A stretch of DNA of 64,000 nucleotides, from the NCBI RefSeq assembly GCF_035984655.1, contig NZ_JAXCHT010000007.1, forward strand, positions 87,066-151,065, read 5' to 3'. Of the stretch, positions 42,234-51,109 are shown one piece after another. A program made the position numbers and the translations under genes. How positions within the stretch are numbered: the first letter of the stretch is position 1; every line of letters starts with the position of its first letter. Below the pieces are notes generated by a model. It made no database searches. It was given only the letters and a program-made list of their open reading frames with translations, and was not told the DNA's origin. The DNA is from Actimicrobium sp035984655. GTDB taxonomy: Bacteria; Pseudomonadota; Gammaproteobacteria; Burkholderiales; Burkholderiaceae_D.

Positions 42234-44369
42234 CTATTTTGCCACCGGCTCCGGTTCCGGCACCGGTGTCGTAATCGGCGTCGGCACCACCACGACTGCC
42301 GCGGTGCGATCGTGCATGCCACCCAGTTGCATGCCGGTCGCCGGCAACAGCGGCACCATCAACAGGGCCACGATGTTGATGATCTTGATCAGTGGATTGA
42401 CAGCGGGGCCGGCCGTGTCCTTGTACGGATCACCGACCGTATCGCCGGTGACCGCGGCCTTGTGCGCTTCCGACCCCTTGCCGCCGTGATGACCATCTTC
42501 GATGAATTTCTTGGCGTTGTCCCACGCGCCGCCACCGGTGGTCATGGAGATGGCGACAAACAATCCGGTCACGATGGCGCCCATCAGCAAACCACCCAGC
42601 GCCGCAGGCCCGAGCAACATCCCGACCAGGATCGGCACGATCACCGGCAGCAGCGACGGCACGATCATTTCCTTGATGGCCGCAGTGGTCAGCATGTCGA
42701 CCGCCTTGTCGTATTCCGGCTTGCCGGTGCCATCCATGATGCCCTTGATGTCGCGGAACTGGCGCCGAACTTCGACCACCACGGCGCCCGCGGCACGACC
42801 CACCGCCTCCATTGCCATCGCGCCAAACAGGTACGGAATCAGTCCGCCGATGAACAGGCCGACGATGACCAGCGGATTGGACAGTTCGAACGACGTGCTC
42901 TTGCCCACCGAGTCGAGTGCGTGGGTGTAATCCGCAAACAGGACCAGCGCGGCCAGTCCGGCCGAGCCGATGGCGTAGCCTTTGGTAACCGCCTTGGTGG
43001 TATTGCCGACCGCATCGAGCGGATCGGTAATCGCGCGCACCGAATCGGGCATGTGCGACATCTCGGCGATGCCGCCGGCGTTGTCGGTAATCGGACCGTA
43101 GGCGTCAAGTGCTACGATGATGCCGGCCATCGACAGCATCGAGGTCGCCGCGATCGCGATACCGTACAGGCCGCCGAGGTAATACGATACCAGGATCGCC
43201 GCACACACCGCCAGCACCGGGTAGGCGGTCGACTTCATCGACACGCCAAGTCCGGCAATGATGTTAGTGCCATGGCCGGTGGTCGAGGCCTGCGCGATGT
43301 GCTGCACCGGCTTGAAATCGGTGCCGGTGTAGTACTCGGTGATGTAGACCATCAGGCCGGTCAGCACAATCCCGACAATGGCCGATCCCATCATCGCCGG
43401 CCGCATGTCGGCAGGCATGACGGTCCATGTGACGATGGCGAAACCGATCAAGGACAGGCCGGCGGCCCACCACAGTCCGGTGTACAGCGCCGACATGATT
43501 TTCTTGCCTGGCTTGGCCTTGACCATCGCGCATCCGACAATCGAGCCGATGATGGAGACCGCACCGAGCAGCAACGGATACAACGCGGCCTGCAACTCGT
43601 TGCCCTTGACCAGCAACGATCCCAGCAGCATGGTTGCAATCAGGGTCACGACGTAGGTTTCGAACAGATCCGCAGCCATGCCGGCGCAGTCGCCCACGTT
43701 GTCACCGACGTTGTCTGCGATCACAGCCGGGTTGCGCGGGTCGTCTTCAGGTATGCCGGCCTCGACCTTGCCGACCAGATCGGCGCCGACGTCGGCGCCC
43801 TTGGTAAAAATCCCGCCGCCTAGTCGCGCAAAGATCGAAATCAGCGAAGCGCCGAAGGCCAGTCCGATCATCGGCTGGATCAGGTCATGCAACGCTGCCG
43901 TACTGGTTGCAGCGCGCGTCAGATACCAGAAAAACAGGGTCACGCCCAACAGGCCCAGACCGACCACCAGCATGCCGGTGATCGCCCCGCCCTTGAAGGC
44001 GACGTCGAGCGCTTCGTTCATGCCCTTGGTGGCCGCTTGTGCGGTGCGGACGTTGGCCTTGACCGACACATTCATGCCGATAAAGCCGCAGGCGCCCGAC
44101 AGGACCGCGCCGAGCAGGAAGCCAACCGCCGTGGTCATCCCCAGGCCCGGCAGCACGGCAATGAGGACGAAAAGGACGGCACCGACAATGCCAATGGTGC
44201 GGTACTGGCGCGCCAGATAGGCCGACGCCCCGAGTTGGATCGCAGCGGCGATCTCCTGCATGCGGGGATTGCCCGCATCCTGCTTCAGAATCCAGCTACG
44301 CGACGTCAGGCCGTAAAGCACGGCGATGATGCCGCACGCGACGGCGAACCACAAACCTGTTGCTGCCAT
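42234..44369 (-). CDS. hppA: Membrane-bound proton-translocating pyrophosphatase
   Basis: The 711-residue, about 16-helix protein couples PPi hydrolysis to proton export. The substrate motif DVGADLVGKVEAGIPEDDPR and DNVGDNVGDCAGMAADL are intact. In GNTTKAVTKGYAIGSAGL, Lys and Thr occupy the positions where potassium-dependent enzymes have Ala and a small residue, so the enzyme should be potassium-independent. A C-terminal Pro/Val-rich tail (VVVVPTPITTPVPEPEPVAK) is unusual. ATG 44369 follows AGGAG; a TTG six bases earlier is less likely. Confidence 0.96.
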   Translation of the reverse strand: MAATGLWFAVACGIIAVLYGLTSRSWILKQDAGNPRMQEIAAAIQLGASAYLARQYRTIGIVGAVLFVLIAVLPGLGMTTAVGFLLGAVLSGACGFIGMNVSVKANVRTAQAATKGMNEALDVAFKGGAITGMLVVGLGLLGVTLFFWYLTRAATSTAALHDLIQPMIGLAFGASLISIFARLGGGIFTKGADVGADLVGKVEAGIPEDDPRNPAVIADNVGDNVGDCAGMAADLFETYVVTLIATMLLGSLLVKGNELQAALYPLLLGAVSIIGSIVGCAMVKAKPGKKIMSALYTGLWWAAGLSLIGFAIVTWTVMPADMRPAMMGSAIVGIVLTGLMVYITEYYTGTDFKPVQHIAQASTTGHGTNIIAGLGVSMKSTAYPVLAVCAAILVSYYLGGLYGIAIAATSMLSMAGIIVALDAYGPITDNAGGIAEMSHMPDSVRAITDPLDAVGNTTKAVTKGYAIGSAGLAALVLFADYTHALDSVGKSTSFELSNPLVIVGLFIGGLIPYLFGAMAMEAVGRAAGAVVVEVRRQFRDIKGIMDGTGKPEYDKAVDMLTTAAIKEMIVPSLLPVIVPILVGMLLGPAALGGLLMGAIVTGLFVAISMTTGGGAWDNAKKFIEDGHHGGKGSEAHKAAVTGDTVGDPYKDTAGPAVNPLIKIINIVALLMVPLLPATGMQLGGMHDRTAAVVVVPTPITTPVPEPEPVAK

Positions 44370-44561
44370 GTCCAATTCTCCTTATGTTCACATCAAAGTT
44401 CACATCGGAAAGAGAATGGCGAGCTCGCACGGCAATACGGCCGGGACGTGCGGATCGTCATGCTCCGGTACCTCCTCCCCCACGCTACCCCGCCAGTCCG
44501 GTTGTCTGTTTGATGTAAATGGACTTGATCGAGATGGCGCGCACTTTCTGCTACGCAGGCG

Positions 44562-44592
44562 AAAAAAAAGCGGACATGCAGTCCGCTTTTTT
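44562..44592 (-). terminator. Terminator of adk
   Basis: GCGGAC and GTCCGC pair around a five-base loop, with T-runs, abutting the adk stop at 44593. Confidence 0.9.
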
Positions 44593-45249
44593 CTATTTTT
44601 CGAGCGCCGCAAAGGCTGCGTCGCGGATCGTTTCTACAGGTCCGACCCCCGCAATCTTGCGATACTTCGGTGCACCGGGCAGGCCCGACTGGGCCCACTG
44701 GTTGTAGTAGTTGAGCAGCACTTCGGTTTGTTCGTGATACACCGCCAGACGTTTCTTGACGGTCTCTTCCTTGTCGTCGTCGCGCTGGATCAGTTCCTCG
44801 CCGGTCACGTCGTCGACATCGGCGACCTTGGGCGGATTGAATTTGACGTGGTAGGTCCGGCCTGAATTGCAGTGCAGGCGGCGACCGCTCATGCGTTCGA
44901 CGATGGCTTCATCAGGCACGTCGATCTCCAGGACATAGTCCAGCGCCACACCAGCCTCTTTCAAGGCATCGGCTTGCGGAATGGTGCGCGGGAAACCATC
45001 GAACAAATAGCCGTTGGCGCAATCGTCATGCGTGAGGCGCTCCTTGACCAGTCCGATGATGATCTCGTCCGAGACCAGGCCACCCGCATCCATGACCTGC
45101 TTCGCAGCAAGCCCCATTGCGGTTCCGGCCTTGACGGCGGCGCGCAGCATGTCGCCTGTCGAGATTTGCGGAATGTTGTATTTTTCTTTGATGAACGTGG
45201 CTTGTGTGCCCTTGCCGGCACCGGGCGCTCCTAAGAGGATGAGGCGCAT
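44593..45249 (-). CDS. adk: Adenylate kinase
   Basis: The 218-residue kinase interconverts ATP, AMP and ADP. The P-loop is GAPGAGKGTQA, the AMP-binding segment STGDMLRAAVKAG and the LID domain contains GRRLHCNSGRTYHVKFNPPK, which lacks the four zinc ligands of the zinc-binding forms. It follows kdsB after 200 bp, so it may have its own promoter. ATG 45249 begins MRLILLGAPGAGKG. Confidence 0.97.
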   Translation of the reverse strand: MRLILLGAPGAGKGTQATFIKEKYNIPQISTGDMLRAAVKAGTAMGLAAKQVMDAGGLVSDEIIIGLVKERLTHDDCANGYLFDGFPRTIPQADALKEAGVALDYVLEIDVPDEAIVERMSGRRLHCNSGRTYHVKFNPPKVADVDDVTGEELIQRDDDKEETVKKRLAVYHEQTEVLLNYYNQWAQSGLPGAPKYRKIAGVGPVETIRDAAFAALEK

Positions 45250-45449
45250 TGGATTTCCTAACTGTTTTTGAATTTTGGCGGTGATTGTCTCGTACAACGC
45301 GGACCCGAATGGTCATGTTGTATCACACGAACTTTGCACGAAACTTACCATACAATTTCACCATATCGTTTCCGCAACATTGATTTCGATCCGGCGCAGC
45401 TGCAAAAGTCGGCCTGCCGCCGCAATCGGCATCGATTGACAGCGCGTCG

Positions 45450-46202
45450 TCAGGTGTCGAAATGACGCCTTACCCGGAACAGATCCTCGGGCGTATCGAT
45501 CCCTGCAGTCGGCGCGCTCGCCGTGACATGGACCGCAATCGGATAGCCATGCCAAAGCACCCGCAACTGTTCCAGGGCTTCGATCTGTTCAAGCGGACTG
45601 ATTGCAAGACTGGAATACGCCTGCAGGAAATCATTGCGATAGGCGTACAGCCCGATATGGCGCAACGGCTGGTAACCGGCGGGCATGGCCTGCGCCTGAC
45701 CGGCAAAGCCATCGCGATGCCAGGGAATCACTGCACGCGAAAAGTACAGCGCGCGCCCATGGCGGTCGAGCACGACCTTGACCACATTGGTGTTGAACAG
45801 TTCTTCCGACAGCGCGACAGGATGCGCCGCCGTTGCCATCGGCACCTGCGCACCAATTTGCGCCGCCGTCGCGCTGATCAACGCAGGATCAATCAGTGGC
45901 TCGTCGCCCTGCACGTTGACCACTACTGCGTGATCCGGCAATCCCAGCCGGGCAGCCACTTCAGCAATCCGGTCGGTGCCGGACTGGTGATCGGCGCGGG
46001 TCATTTGCACTTCAATGTCGTGCGCGGCACAGGCGGCGCGAATGGCTTCGTCATCGGTGGCGACAATCACGCGCGCGGCGCCGGCCAGCGCGGCGCGCTC
46101 GGCGACCCGCACCACCATCGGTTTGCCGCCAAGATCGACCAGCGGCTTATTGGGCAGTCGGGTCGACGCCAGACGGGCGGGAATAATGACAATGAAGGGC
46201 AT
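45450..46202 (-). CDS. kdsB: 3-deoxy-manno-octulosonate cytidylyltransferase (CMP-KDO synthetase)
   Basis: The 250-residue enzyme activates KDO with CTP for LPS core synthesis. The nucleotide-binding N-terminus IPARLASTRLPNKPLVDLGG and the VQGDEPLIDP stretch are characteristic, with the substrate region HIGLYAYRNDFLQAY. It follows trm112 by 32 bp in the exbB-exbD-lpxK-trm112-kdsB operon, which joins envelope energisation with lipid A and core synthesis. Confidence 0.96.
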   Translation of the reverse strand: MPFIVIIPARLASTRLPNKPLVDLGGKPMVVRVAERAALAGAARVIVATDDEAIRAACAAHDIEVQMTRADHQSGTDRIAEVAARLGLPDHAVVVNVQGDEPLIDPALISATAAQIGAQVPMATAAHPVALSEELFNTNVVKVVLDRHGRALYFSRAVIPWHRDGFAGQAQAMPAGYQPLRHIGLYAYRNDFLQAYSSLAISPLEQIEALEQLRVLWHGYPIAVHVTASAPTAGIDTPEDLFRVRRHFDT

Positions 46203-46234
46203 GACAGGCGGCGCAGACGCGCAAGATGGGTGAA

Positions 46235-46438
46235 TCAGACCGATTGGCCAGCGGCCGGCGGCACCAGATGGCGCACCACCGTTTCGCGCGCTTCGTCAGC
46301 CCACATGATCGGAATGCCGTCGCGGATCGGGTAGGCCAGCTTGTCGGCGTGGCAGAGCAATTCCTGGGCTTTCTTGTCGTAGGCCAGCGGACCTTTGCAC
46401 AACGGGCAAACCAGGATGTCAAGCAGTCGGGTGTCCAT
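46235..46438 (-). CDS. Trm112/YcaR family small zinc-ribbon-like protein
   Basis: The 67-residue protein begins MDTRLLDILVCPLCKGPL, with CPLC forming one half of a zinc-ribbon-like site, and continues KLAYPIRDGIPIM, the family hallmark. In E. coli ycaR also lies between lpxK and kdsB. Its function is unsettled; relatives activate methyltransferases. Its start overlaps the lpxK 3' end by 20 bp. Confidence 0.93.
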   Translation of the reverse strand: MDTRLLDILVCPLCKGPLAYDKKAQELLCHADKLAYPIRDGIPIMWADEARETVVRHLVPPAAGQSV

Positions 46439-47453
46439 GCAATTTCTCCAGGATGAGTTGGGCAAGCGGGCCATCGATCTGCGCTGCGACCGGCACGACC
46501 CACAGACGCGAATCGGCTTTCAAGGCCTCTATTTGCCGACATTTTACTGCATCCTTCTCGGTGATCAGGATCACGTCGGCGTGCACTGACCTGAAAGGAT
46601 CATCGCGAAAGTCGTGGTGGTCGGGCAGCGCCATGGTCCGGATCGTCAAACCCGCAGCGCGCAGCATGCTAAAAAATCGTTCCGGATTGCCGATCCCGGC
46701 GGCCGCCAGGATACGACCGGACAGGTCACCCAGCGCGATGCGGCGGGTGGGGTCAACCAGCGCCTCGGCAAACCCGCCCACCAGCCGCATGCGGTGCGAA
46801 TCGGCAGCAATATCGGCAGCAACGCCTGGCGGTGTCCGCGCGGCATTGACGACAGTAAAATCGCGCCGGCGCGAGACCGGCTCGCGCAATGGGCCGGCCG
46901 GCAGCAGCCAGCCATTGCCGGCGCCGCGCTCATCGAACAGGACGATTTCGACATCGCGCTGCAGCCGGTAATGCTGCAAGCCGTCATCCGACACAATCAC
47001 ATTCACTGCCGGGTGTTTCTGCAGCAGCGCGCGTGCTGCCGCCACCCGATCCCGTCCCACCATCACCGGACAACCGGCGCGCTGTGCGATGAGCAACGGC
47101 TCGTCACCCACCTCGGCTGGCAGCGCGTCCGGCGCGACGTCGATGACGCTATCGTGCCGCGTCCCGTAGCCGCGCGAAATCACCCCCGGCACATAGCCGG
47201 CATTGCGCAGGGCATGCACCAGCCAGATCACCAGCGGGGTTTTGCCGGTGCCGCCAACAAACAGATTGCCAACCACGATGACCGGCGCCGGCAAGCGGCT
47301 GCTGAGCAGCCGACCGCTGCGATAACCGTTGCGCTGCATTGCGCCGAGCGCGCCGAACAGCAGTGACAGCGGCCACAACATGCAGGCCAGCACGCCGCGG
47401 CGCTGCCAGGCGCGCAGCAAAAGGGATTCCAGCGTGGCGGCGTTGCTCGCCAA
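46419..47453 (-). CDS. lpxK: Tetraacyldisaccharide 4'-kinase
   Basis: The 344-residue inner-membrane kinase phosphorylates the lipid A precursor to lipid IVA. The P-loop is visible in VGNLFVGGTGKTPLVIWL, with an N-terminal membrane-associated helix (ACMLWPLSLLFGALG). The start is uncertain: TTG 47453 gives the usual N-terminal region LESLLLRAWQRRG; ATG 47381 would remove it. The gene lies directly after exbD and overlaps trm112 by 20 bp, so all are probably one transcript. Confidence 0.93.
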   Translation of the reverse strand: MASNAATLESLLLRAWQRRGVLACMLWPLSLLFGALGAMQRNGYRSGRLLSSRLPAPVIVVGNLFVGGTGKTPLVIWLVHALRNAGYVPGVISRGYGTRHDSVIDVAPDALPAEVGDEPLLIAQRAGCPVMVGRDRVAAARALLQKHPAVNVIVSDDGLQHYRLQRDVEIVLFDERGAGNGWLLPAGPLREPVSRRRDFTVVNAARTPPGVAADIAADSHRMRLVGGFAEALVDPTRRIALGDLSGRILAAAGIGNPERFFSMLRAAGLTIRTMALPDHHDFRDDPFRSVHADVILITEKDAVKCRQIEALKADSRLWVVPVAAQIDGPLAQLILEKLHGHPTA

Positions 47454-47455
47454 AA

Positions 47456-47890
47456 CTACTTGTTGCCGGAAGTTTGGGCTGCGAAGGTCACCCGGGCAAA
47501 TCCGGCCAGGCGTGCTGCCTCAAGCACGTTGATGACCGATTGATGGGCGGCGGTGGCATCGGCGTTGATGATGACGATCGGATCTTTCTTCGAATCACCC
47601 TTGCCATTGGCGGCATTGCGCAATTCATCCGACAGGCCGATCGCATCACGGAATGCCACCTGGGTATTGTTGACGGCATAACGTCCCTGCGAATCGACCG
47701 CGACATTGATCTCGAACGGCCGGTCCACCGCCTTGTCGGCATCGGCTGTCGGCAACGTGATTTGCAGTTCGGTGAACTTGCTGTACGTGGTCGTCACCAT
47801 CAGGAAGATCAGGATCACCAGCAACACATCGATGAACGGGATCAGATTGATTTCGGGATGTTCCCGCGCCTTGCCGCGTCGAAAATTCAT
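47456..47890 (-). CDS. exbD: ExbD/TolR family biopolymer transport protein
   Basis: The 144-residue protein has one transmembrane helix with the proton-channel Asp in INLIPFIDVLLVILIFLM, followed by a periplasmic domain. With the upstream ExbB-like protein it should use the proton gradient to power an envelope process. No tonB gene is adjacent, so the partner is unknown; lpxK proximity has been conserved in betaproteobacteria. Confidence 0.92.
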   Translation of the reverse strand: MNFRRGKAREHPEINLIPFIDVLLVILIFLMVTTTYSKFTELQITLPTADADKAVDRPFEINVAVDSQGRYAVNNTQVAFRDAIGLSDELRNAANGKGDSKKDPIVIINADATAAHQSVINVLEAARLAGFARVTFAAQTSGNK

Positions 47891-47911
47891 GGGGTCAGTC
47901 CTTGTGCGCGC

Positions 47912-48517
47912 TCATTTGCGCGCGCCGTGAACGATGTCGACAAACTTCACCGCCTGCTGTTCCATGTCGACAATGAAGCCGTCGACCAGCGCGCGGAAGT
48001 GCCGATAGAACACCAGCGACGGCATCGCAATGGCCAGCCCGAAACCGGTGTTGTACAACGCCACCGAAATGCCATGTGCGAGTTGCGCCGGATTCGAGCC
48101 GGTGGCGTTCTGGGCGCCGAAGATTTCGATCATCCCGACCACGGTGCCGAACAATCCCATCAACGGCGCGAGCGTCGCAATGGTGCCGAGCGTCGTCAGA
48201 AACCGCTCCAGTTCATGCGCCGTCGCCATGCCTGCTTCCTCGATCGACTCCTTCATGATGTCGCGCGGCGCGTTGATATTGCGCAGACCGGCGGCCAGCA
48301 CGCGGCCCAGTGGGGAATTTTTTTCCAGGTTGGCCACGACATCCGCATTGACCTTGCCATTGTGATAAACCCGGATGACTTCCTGCAGCAGTGTTGGCGG
48401 GAGAATTCTGCTGCGACGCAGATACAGGAGGCGTTCGACAATCAGGGCCAATCCGATCACGGAGGCAATGAGAAGTGGCCAGATGGGCCAGCCGGCGGCG
48501 TGAATGATGGCGAACAA
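47912..48517 (-). CDS. exbB: ExbB/TolQ/MotA family proton channel protein
   Basis: The 201-residue protein has an N-terminal helix, a cytoplasmic loop and the conserved TM2/TM3 pair, LGTIATLAPLMGLFGTVVGM and ISVALYNTGFGLAIAMPSLV. It forms the ExbBD complex with the downstream exbD, 21 bp away. It is the first gene of the operon that runs to kdsB. Confidence 0.93.
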   Translation of the reverse strand: MFAIIHAAGWPIWPLLIASVIGLALIVERLLYLRRSRILPPTLLQEVIRVYHNGKVNADVVANLEKNSPLGRVLAAGLRNINAPRDIMKESIEEAGMATAHELERFLTTLGTIATLAPLMGLFGTVVGMIEIFGAQNATGSNPAQLAHGISVALYNTGFGLAIAMPSLVFYRHFRALVDGFIVDMEQQAVKFVDIVHGARK

Positions 48518-48881
48518 ATGAAACTCCCCGAAACGACCAACTGGTCTGGATGCAGAATGTAACGTGTTGAGGGAGCCAGAGCAAGTGGCCTTGCGCGGGC
48601 CGATTCATTGCATAATCCCGACTTCCGTGCGGCCGGGCTGCGACGCGCTGATGCAACCAATAGTTATTCACAAAATCGGTGGGTAACTTTGTGGACAACT
48701 TATTCGGACGGTGCCAAAGACCCTGATTTGCTTGAAGTTTCCGCTCATGCATCTTAAAAAGGCAACTCCAGATTCCTTTTAAAATCAATGCCTTGTAAAA
48801 CGTTCCATTTAATCGATGAATTAATGCTGACAAAACCACCATCTGGCGTGCCTGTGGACAGCTTTCCCTCTGGAGGGCCGC
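48518..48881. other. Intergenic region between exbB and xseA
   Basis: 364 bp between two divergent operons, with no supported gene. It should hold both promoters. At 48664-48698 lie three close matches to DnaA boxes; a fourth 9-mer, CTGTCCACA on the minus strand, is at 48853-48861. The rest is AT-rich and otherwise unremarkable. Confidence 0.5.
48664..48698. promoter_or_regulatory. Cluster of DnaA-box-like 9-mers upstream of xseA
   Basis: TTATTCACA (48664-48672) matches the TTATNCACA consensus on the plus strand. TTACCCACC (48678-48686) and TTGTCCACA (48690-48698) are near matches on the minus strand. The sites are spaced 14 and 12 bp apart. They could mediate DnaA control of xseA or of exbB; nothing else of an origin is visible. 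Confidence 0.4.
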
Positions 48882-50246
48882 ATGAACACTGACTTTTTGC
48901 CTGAAGAAGCCCAAACTGCGCCACCTGTGCTTACGGTTTCGGCCCTGAATCAAGCCGTGTCGCGCATGCTGGAACAGCAGTTTCCGTTACTTTGGGTCGC
49001 TGGCGAAGTGTCGAATTTCACCAAGGCGGCGTCCGGCCACTGGTATTTTTCTCTCAAGGATGCATCGGCGCAGGTGCGCGCCGTCATGTTCCGTGGCCGT
49101 GCCCAGTATGCCGGGTTCGTCCCGCGCGAAGGCGACAAGGTCGAGGTGCGTTCGCTGGTGACCCTGTATGCGGCACGGGGCGATTTTCAGCTGAGTGTCG
49201 AGGCGATCCGCCGCGCCGGCGTTGGCAATCTGTACGAAGCGTTCTTGCGACTCAAGCAGCAATTGCAGTCGGAAGGGCTGTTCGATCCGGCGCGCAAGCG
49301 CTCCCTGCCGTATTTCCCGCACGTGATTGGCATCGTGACCAGCCCGCAGGCAGCCGCGCTGCGTGACGTGCTGACCACGCTGCGCCGGCGCGCGCCGCAC
49401 ATCAGGGTGATTTTGTACCCAAGCCCGGTCCAGGGCGAAGGCGCTGCCCAGCGCATCTGCCGTGCCATCGAAACCGCCTCGCGACGCGCCGAATGCGACG
49501 TGCTGCTGGTGTGTCGTGGTGGGGGCAGCATTGAAGATTTATGGTCGTTCAACGACGAAGCGGTGGCGCGGGCGATTGCCGCCTGCTCGATGCCGGTGAT
49601 CGCCGGTATTGGGCATGAAACCGATGTCACGATCGCCGACTTCGTCGCTGATCTGCGCGCCGCGACACCGACTGCTGCGGCGGAACTGGCCGCGCGACCG
49701 CACGAAGAATGGCTGGCCCTGGTCACCGACGCCGCGCTGACGCTGTCGCGCCGAATCCATCGACGGCTGGCGGATCGGGCACAAACGCTGGACTGGTTGT
49801 CGCATCGATTGATCAGCCCGGCCGCCACCATTCGACTGGAGCAGAACCGGCTATCCGGTTTGCAGACCCGACTTGGCGGCGCGGCCCGCACGCCGCTCAA
49901 CGACGCCCGGCATGCGTGGCGGCTTTTGGCCAGTCGCCTGAAAGCGCAATTGCCCGACAGCCGCACTGCGCGTCTGCGCGTGACCGACTGCGCGCACCGG
50001 CTCGGCATCAGCTTCACTACTGGCAGTGCGCGCCAGCGCCAGCAATTGTCGGCATTGACGGCGCAGCTGGAGCTGCTCAATCCGCAGCGCACGCTGGAAC
50101 GCGGCTACGCCATCATTGTCGATGCCAGAGGCGAGATTGTGCGCGCCACGCAGCAGCTGCAAGCGCGCGAACATATTACGGTTCGGCTGGCGCGCGGCAG
50201 TGCCCAAATTGGCGTGGCCAGCGTGCAGCCGATGATCGACGACTGA
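48882..50246 (+). CDS. xseA: Exodeoxyribonuclease VII large subunit
   Basis: The 454-residue subunit of ExoVII degrades single-stranded DNA in repair. The N-terminal OB fold (LWVAGEVSNFTKAASGHWYF) precedes the catalytic domain with VIGIVTSPQAAALRDVLTTL, CRGGGSIEDLWSFNDE and GIGHETDVTIADFVAD. A coiled-coil region and basic C-terminus (TLERGYAIIVD) follow. Length fits E. coli XseA (456). The ATG is preceded by GGAGGG. xseB is not in the window. Confidence 0.96.
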   Translation: MNTDFLPEEAQTAPPVLTVSALNQAVSRMLEQQFPLLWVAGEVSNFTKAASGHWYFSLKDASAQVRAVMFRGRAQYAGFVPREGDKVEVRSLVTLYAARGDFQLSVEAIRRAGVGNLYEAFLRLKQQLQSEGLFDPARKRSLPYFPHVIGIVTSPQAAALRDVLTTLRRRAPHIRVILYPSPVQGEGAAQRICRAIETASRRAECDVLLVCRGGGSIEDLWSFNDEAVARAIAACSMPVIAGIGHETDVTIADFVADLRAATPTAAAELAARPHEEWLALVTDAALTLSRRIHRRLADRAQTLDWLSHRLISPAATIRLEQNRLSGLQTRLGGAARTPLNDARHAWRLLASRLKAQLPDSRTARLRVTDCAHRLGISFTTGSARQRQQLSALTAQLELLNPQRTLERGYAIIVDARGEIVRATQQLQAREHITVRLARGSAQIGVASVQPMIDD

Positions 50247-50334
50247 TCAATCCGAAAGCGGTGGCAGCGCATCCGCTTTACAATGGCATGCTTGACAAAT
50301 CAGCACGCCCGTTCACACCCCCGAAAGGAAGACC

Positions 50335-50913
50335 ATGGAACACACTCTCCCCGCACTGCCGTATGCAATGGACGCCCTGGCGCCGCATATCTCCAAGGAA
50401 ACACTGGAATACCATTACGGCAAGCATCATCAGGCCTATGTGACGAACCTGAACAACCTGATCAAGGGCACTGAATTCGAAACCGCCACGCTCGAAGACA
50501 TCATCAAGAAATCTTCCGGCGGCGTATTCAACAATTCCGCCCAGGTCTGGAACCACACGTTTTACTGGCACTGCCTGACGCCAAATGGCGGCGGCGCCCC
50601 GACCGGCAAACTGGCCGAAGCCATCAATGCCAAATTCGGTTCGTTCGACAAATTCAAGGAAGACTTCAGCAAGTCGGCCGTCGGCAACTTCGGTTCGGGC
50701 TGGACCTGGCTGGTCAAGAAAGCCGACGGCTCGGTTGATCTGGCCAACACCTCCAATGCCGGCTGCCCGCTGACCGGCGCCGACACCCCGTTGATGACCT
50801 GTGACGTGTGGGAACACGCGTATTACATCGATTACCGCAATGCCCGTCCAAAATACGTCGAAGCGTTCTGGAATCTGGTCAACTGGGAATTCGTGGCAAA
50901 GAACTTTGCCTGA
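50335..50913 (+). CDS. sodB: Superoxide dismutase, iron type
   Basis: The 192-residue enzyme dismutates superoxide in the cytoplasm. Metal ligands are visible in YHYGKHHQAYV, AQVWNHTFYWHCL and DVWEHAYYIDY. The Gln in AQVWNH-type context and the overall sequence indicate the Fe form (SodB), although cambialistic activity cannot be excluded. It is followed by a terminator and then by ahpC, so the region groups oxidative-stress genes. Confidence 0.96.
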   Translation: MEHTLPALPYAMDALAPHISKETLEYHYGKHHQAYVTNLNNLIKGTEFETATLEDIIKKSSGGVFNNSAQVWNHTFYWHCLTPNGGGAPTGKLAEAINAKFGSFDKFKEDFSKSAVGNFGSGWTWLVKKADGSVDLANTSNAGCPLTGADTPLMTCDVWEHAYYIDYRNARPKYVEAFWNLVNWEFVAKNFA

Positions 50914-50931
50914 TTAAGCCCATGTAGCCGC

Positions 50932-50963
50932 AAAAGCCAGACTAGCGCGTCTGGCTTTTTTTT
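50932..50963 (+). terminator. Terminator of sodB
   Basis: AAAAGCCAGAC and GTCTGGCTTTT pair around a six-base loop, with a run of T. Confidence 0.92.
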
Positions 50964-51109
50964 CCGGATCGTACCTCTCAAAAATTATCAATATAATTTT
51001 TTCGATACTTTTTGCCTATCGAGCGCATCGAAACTATCAAATGGCCGCGTCGTGCCTGATTGGCTATGCTTCGTTCAACACCTGTCCCTCAACCAAAGCG
51101 AGAAACCTC

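Noticed and set aside
42312..43823. A 503-codon plus-strand frame opposite hppA, rich in His, Arg, Gln and Gly
   Set aside because: It is the antisense shadow of the pyrophosphatase; the composition is what reverse codons of membrane proteins give.
48600..48881. A replication origin near xseA
   Set aside because: DnaA-like boxes are present, but there is no dnaA, dnaN, parAB or gidA/mnmG context and no AT-rich unwinding repeats; I keep only the weaker regulatory claim.
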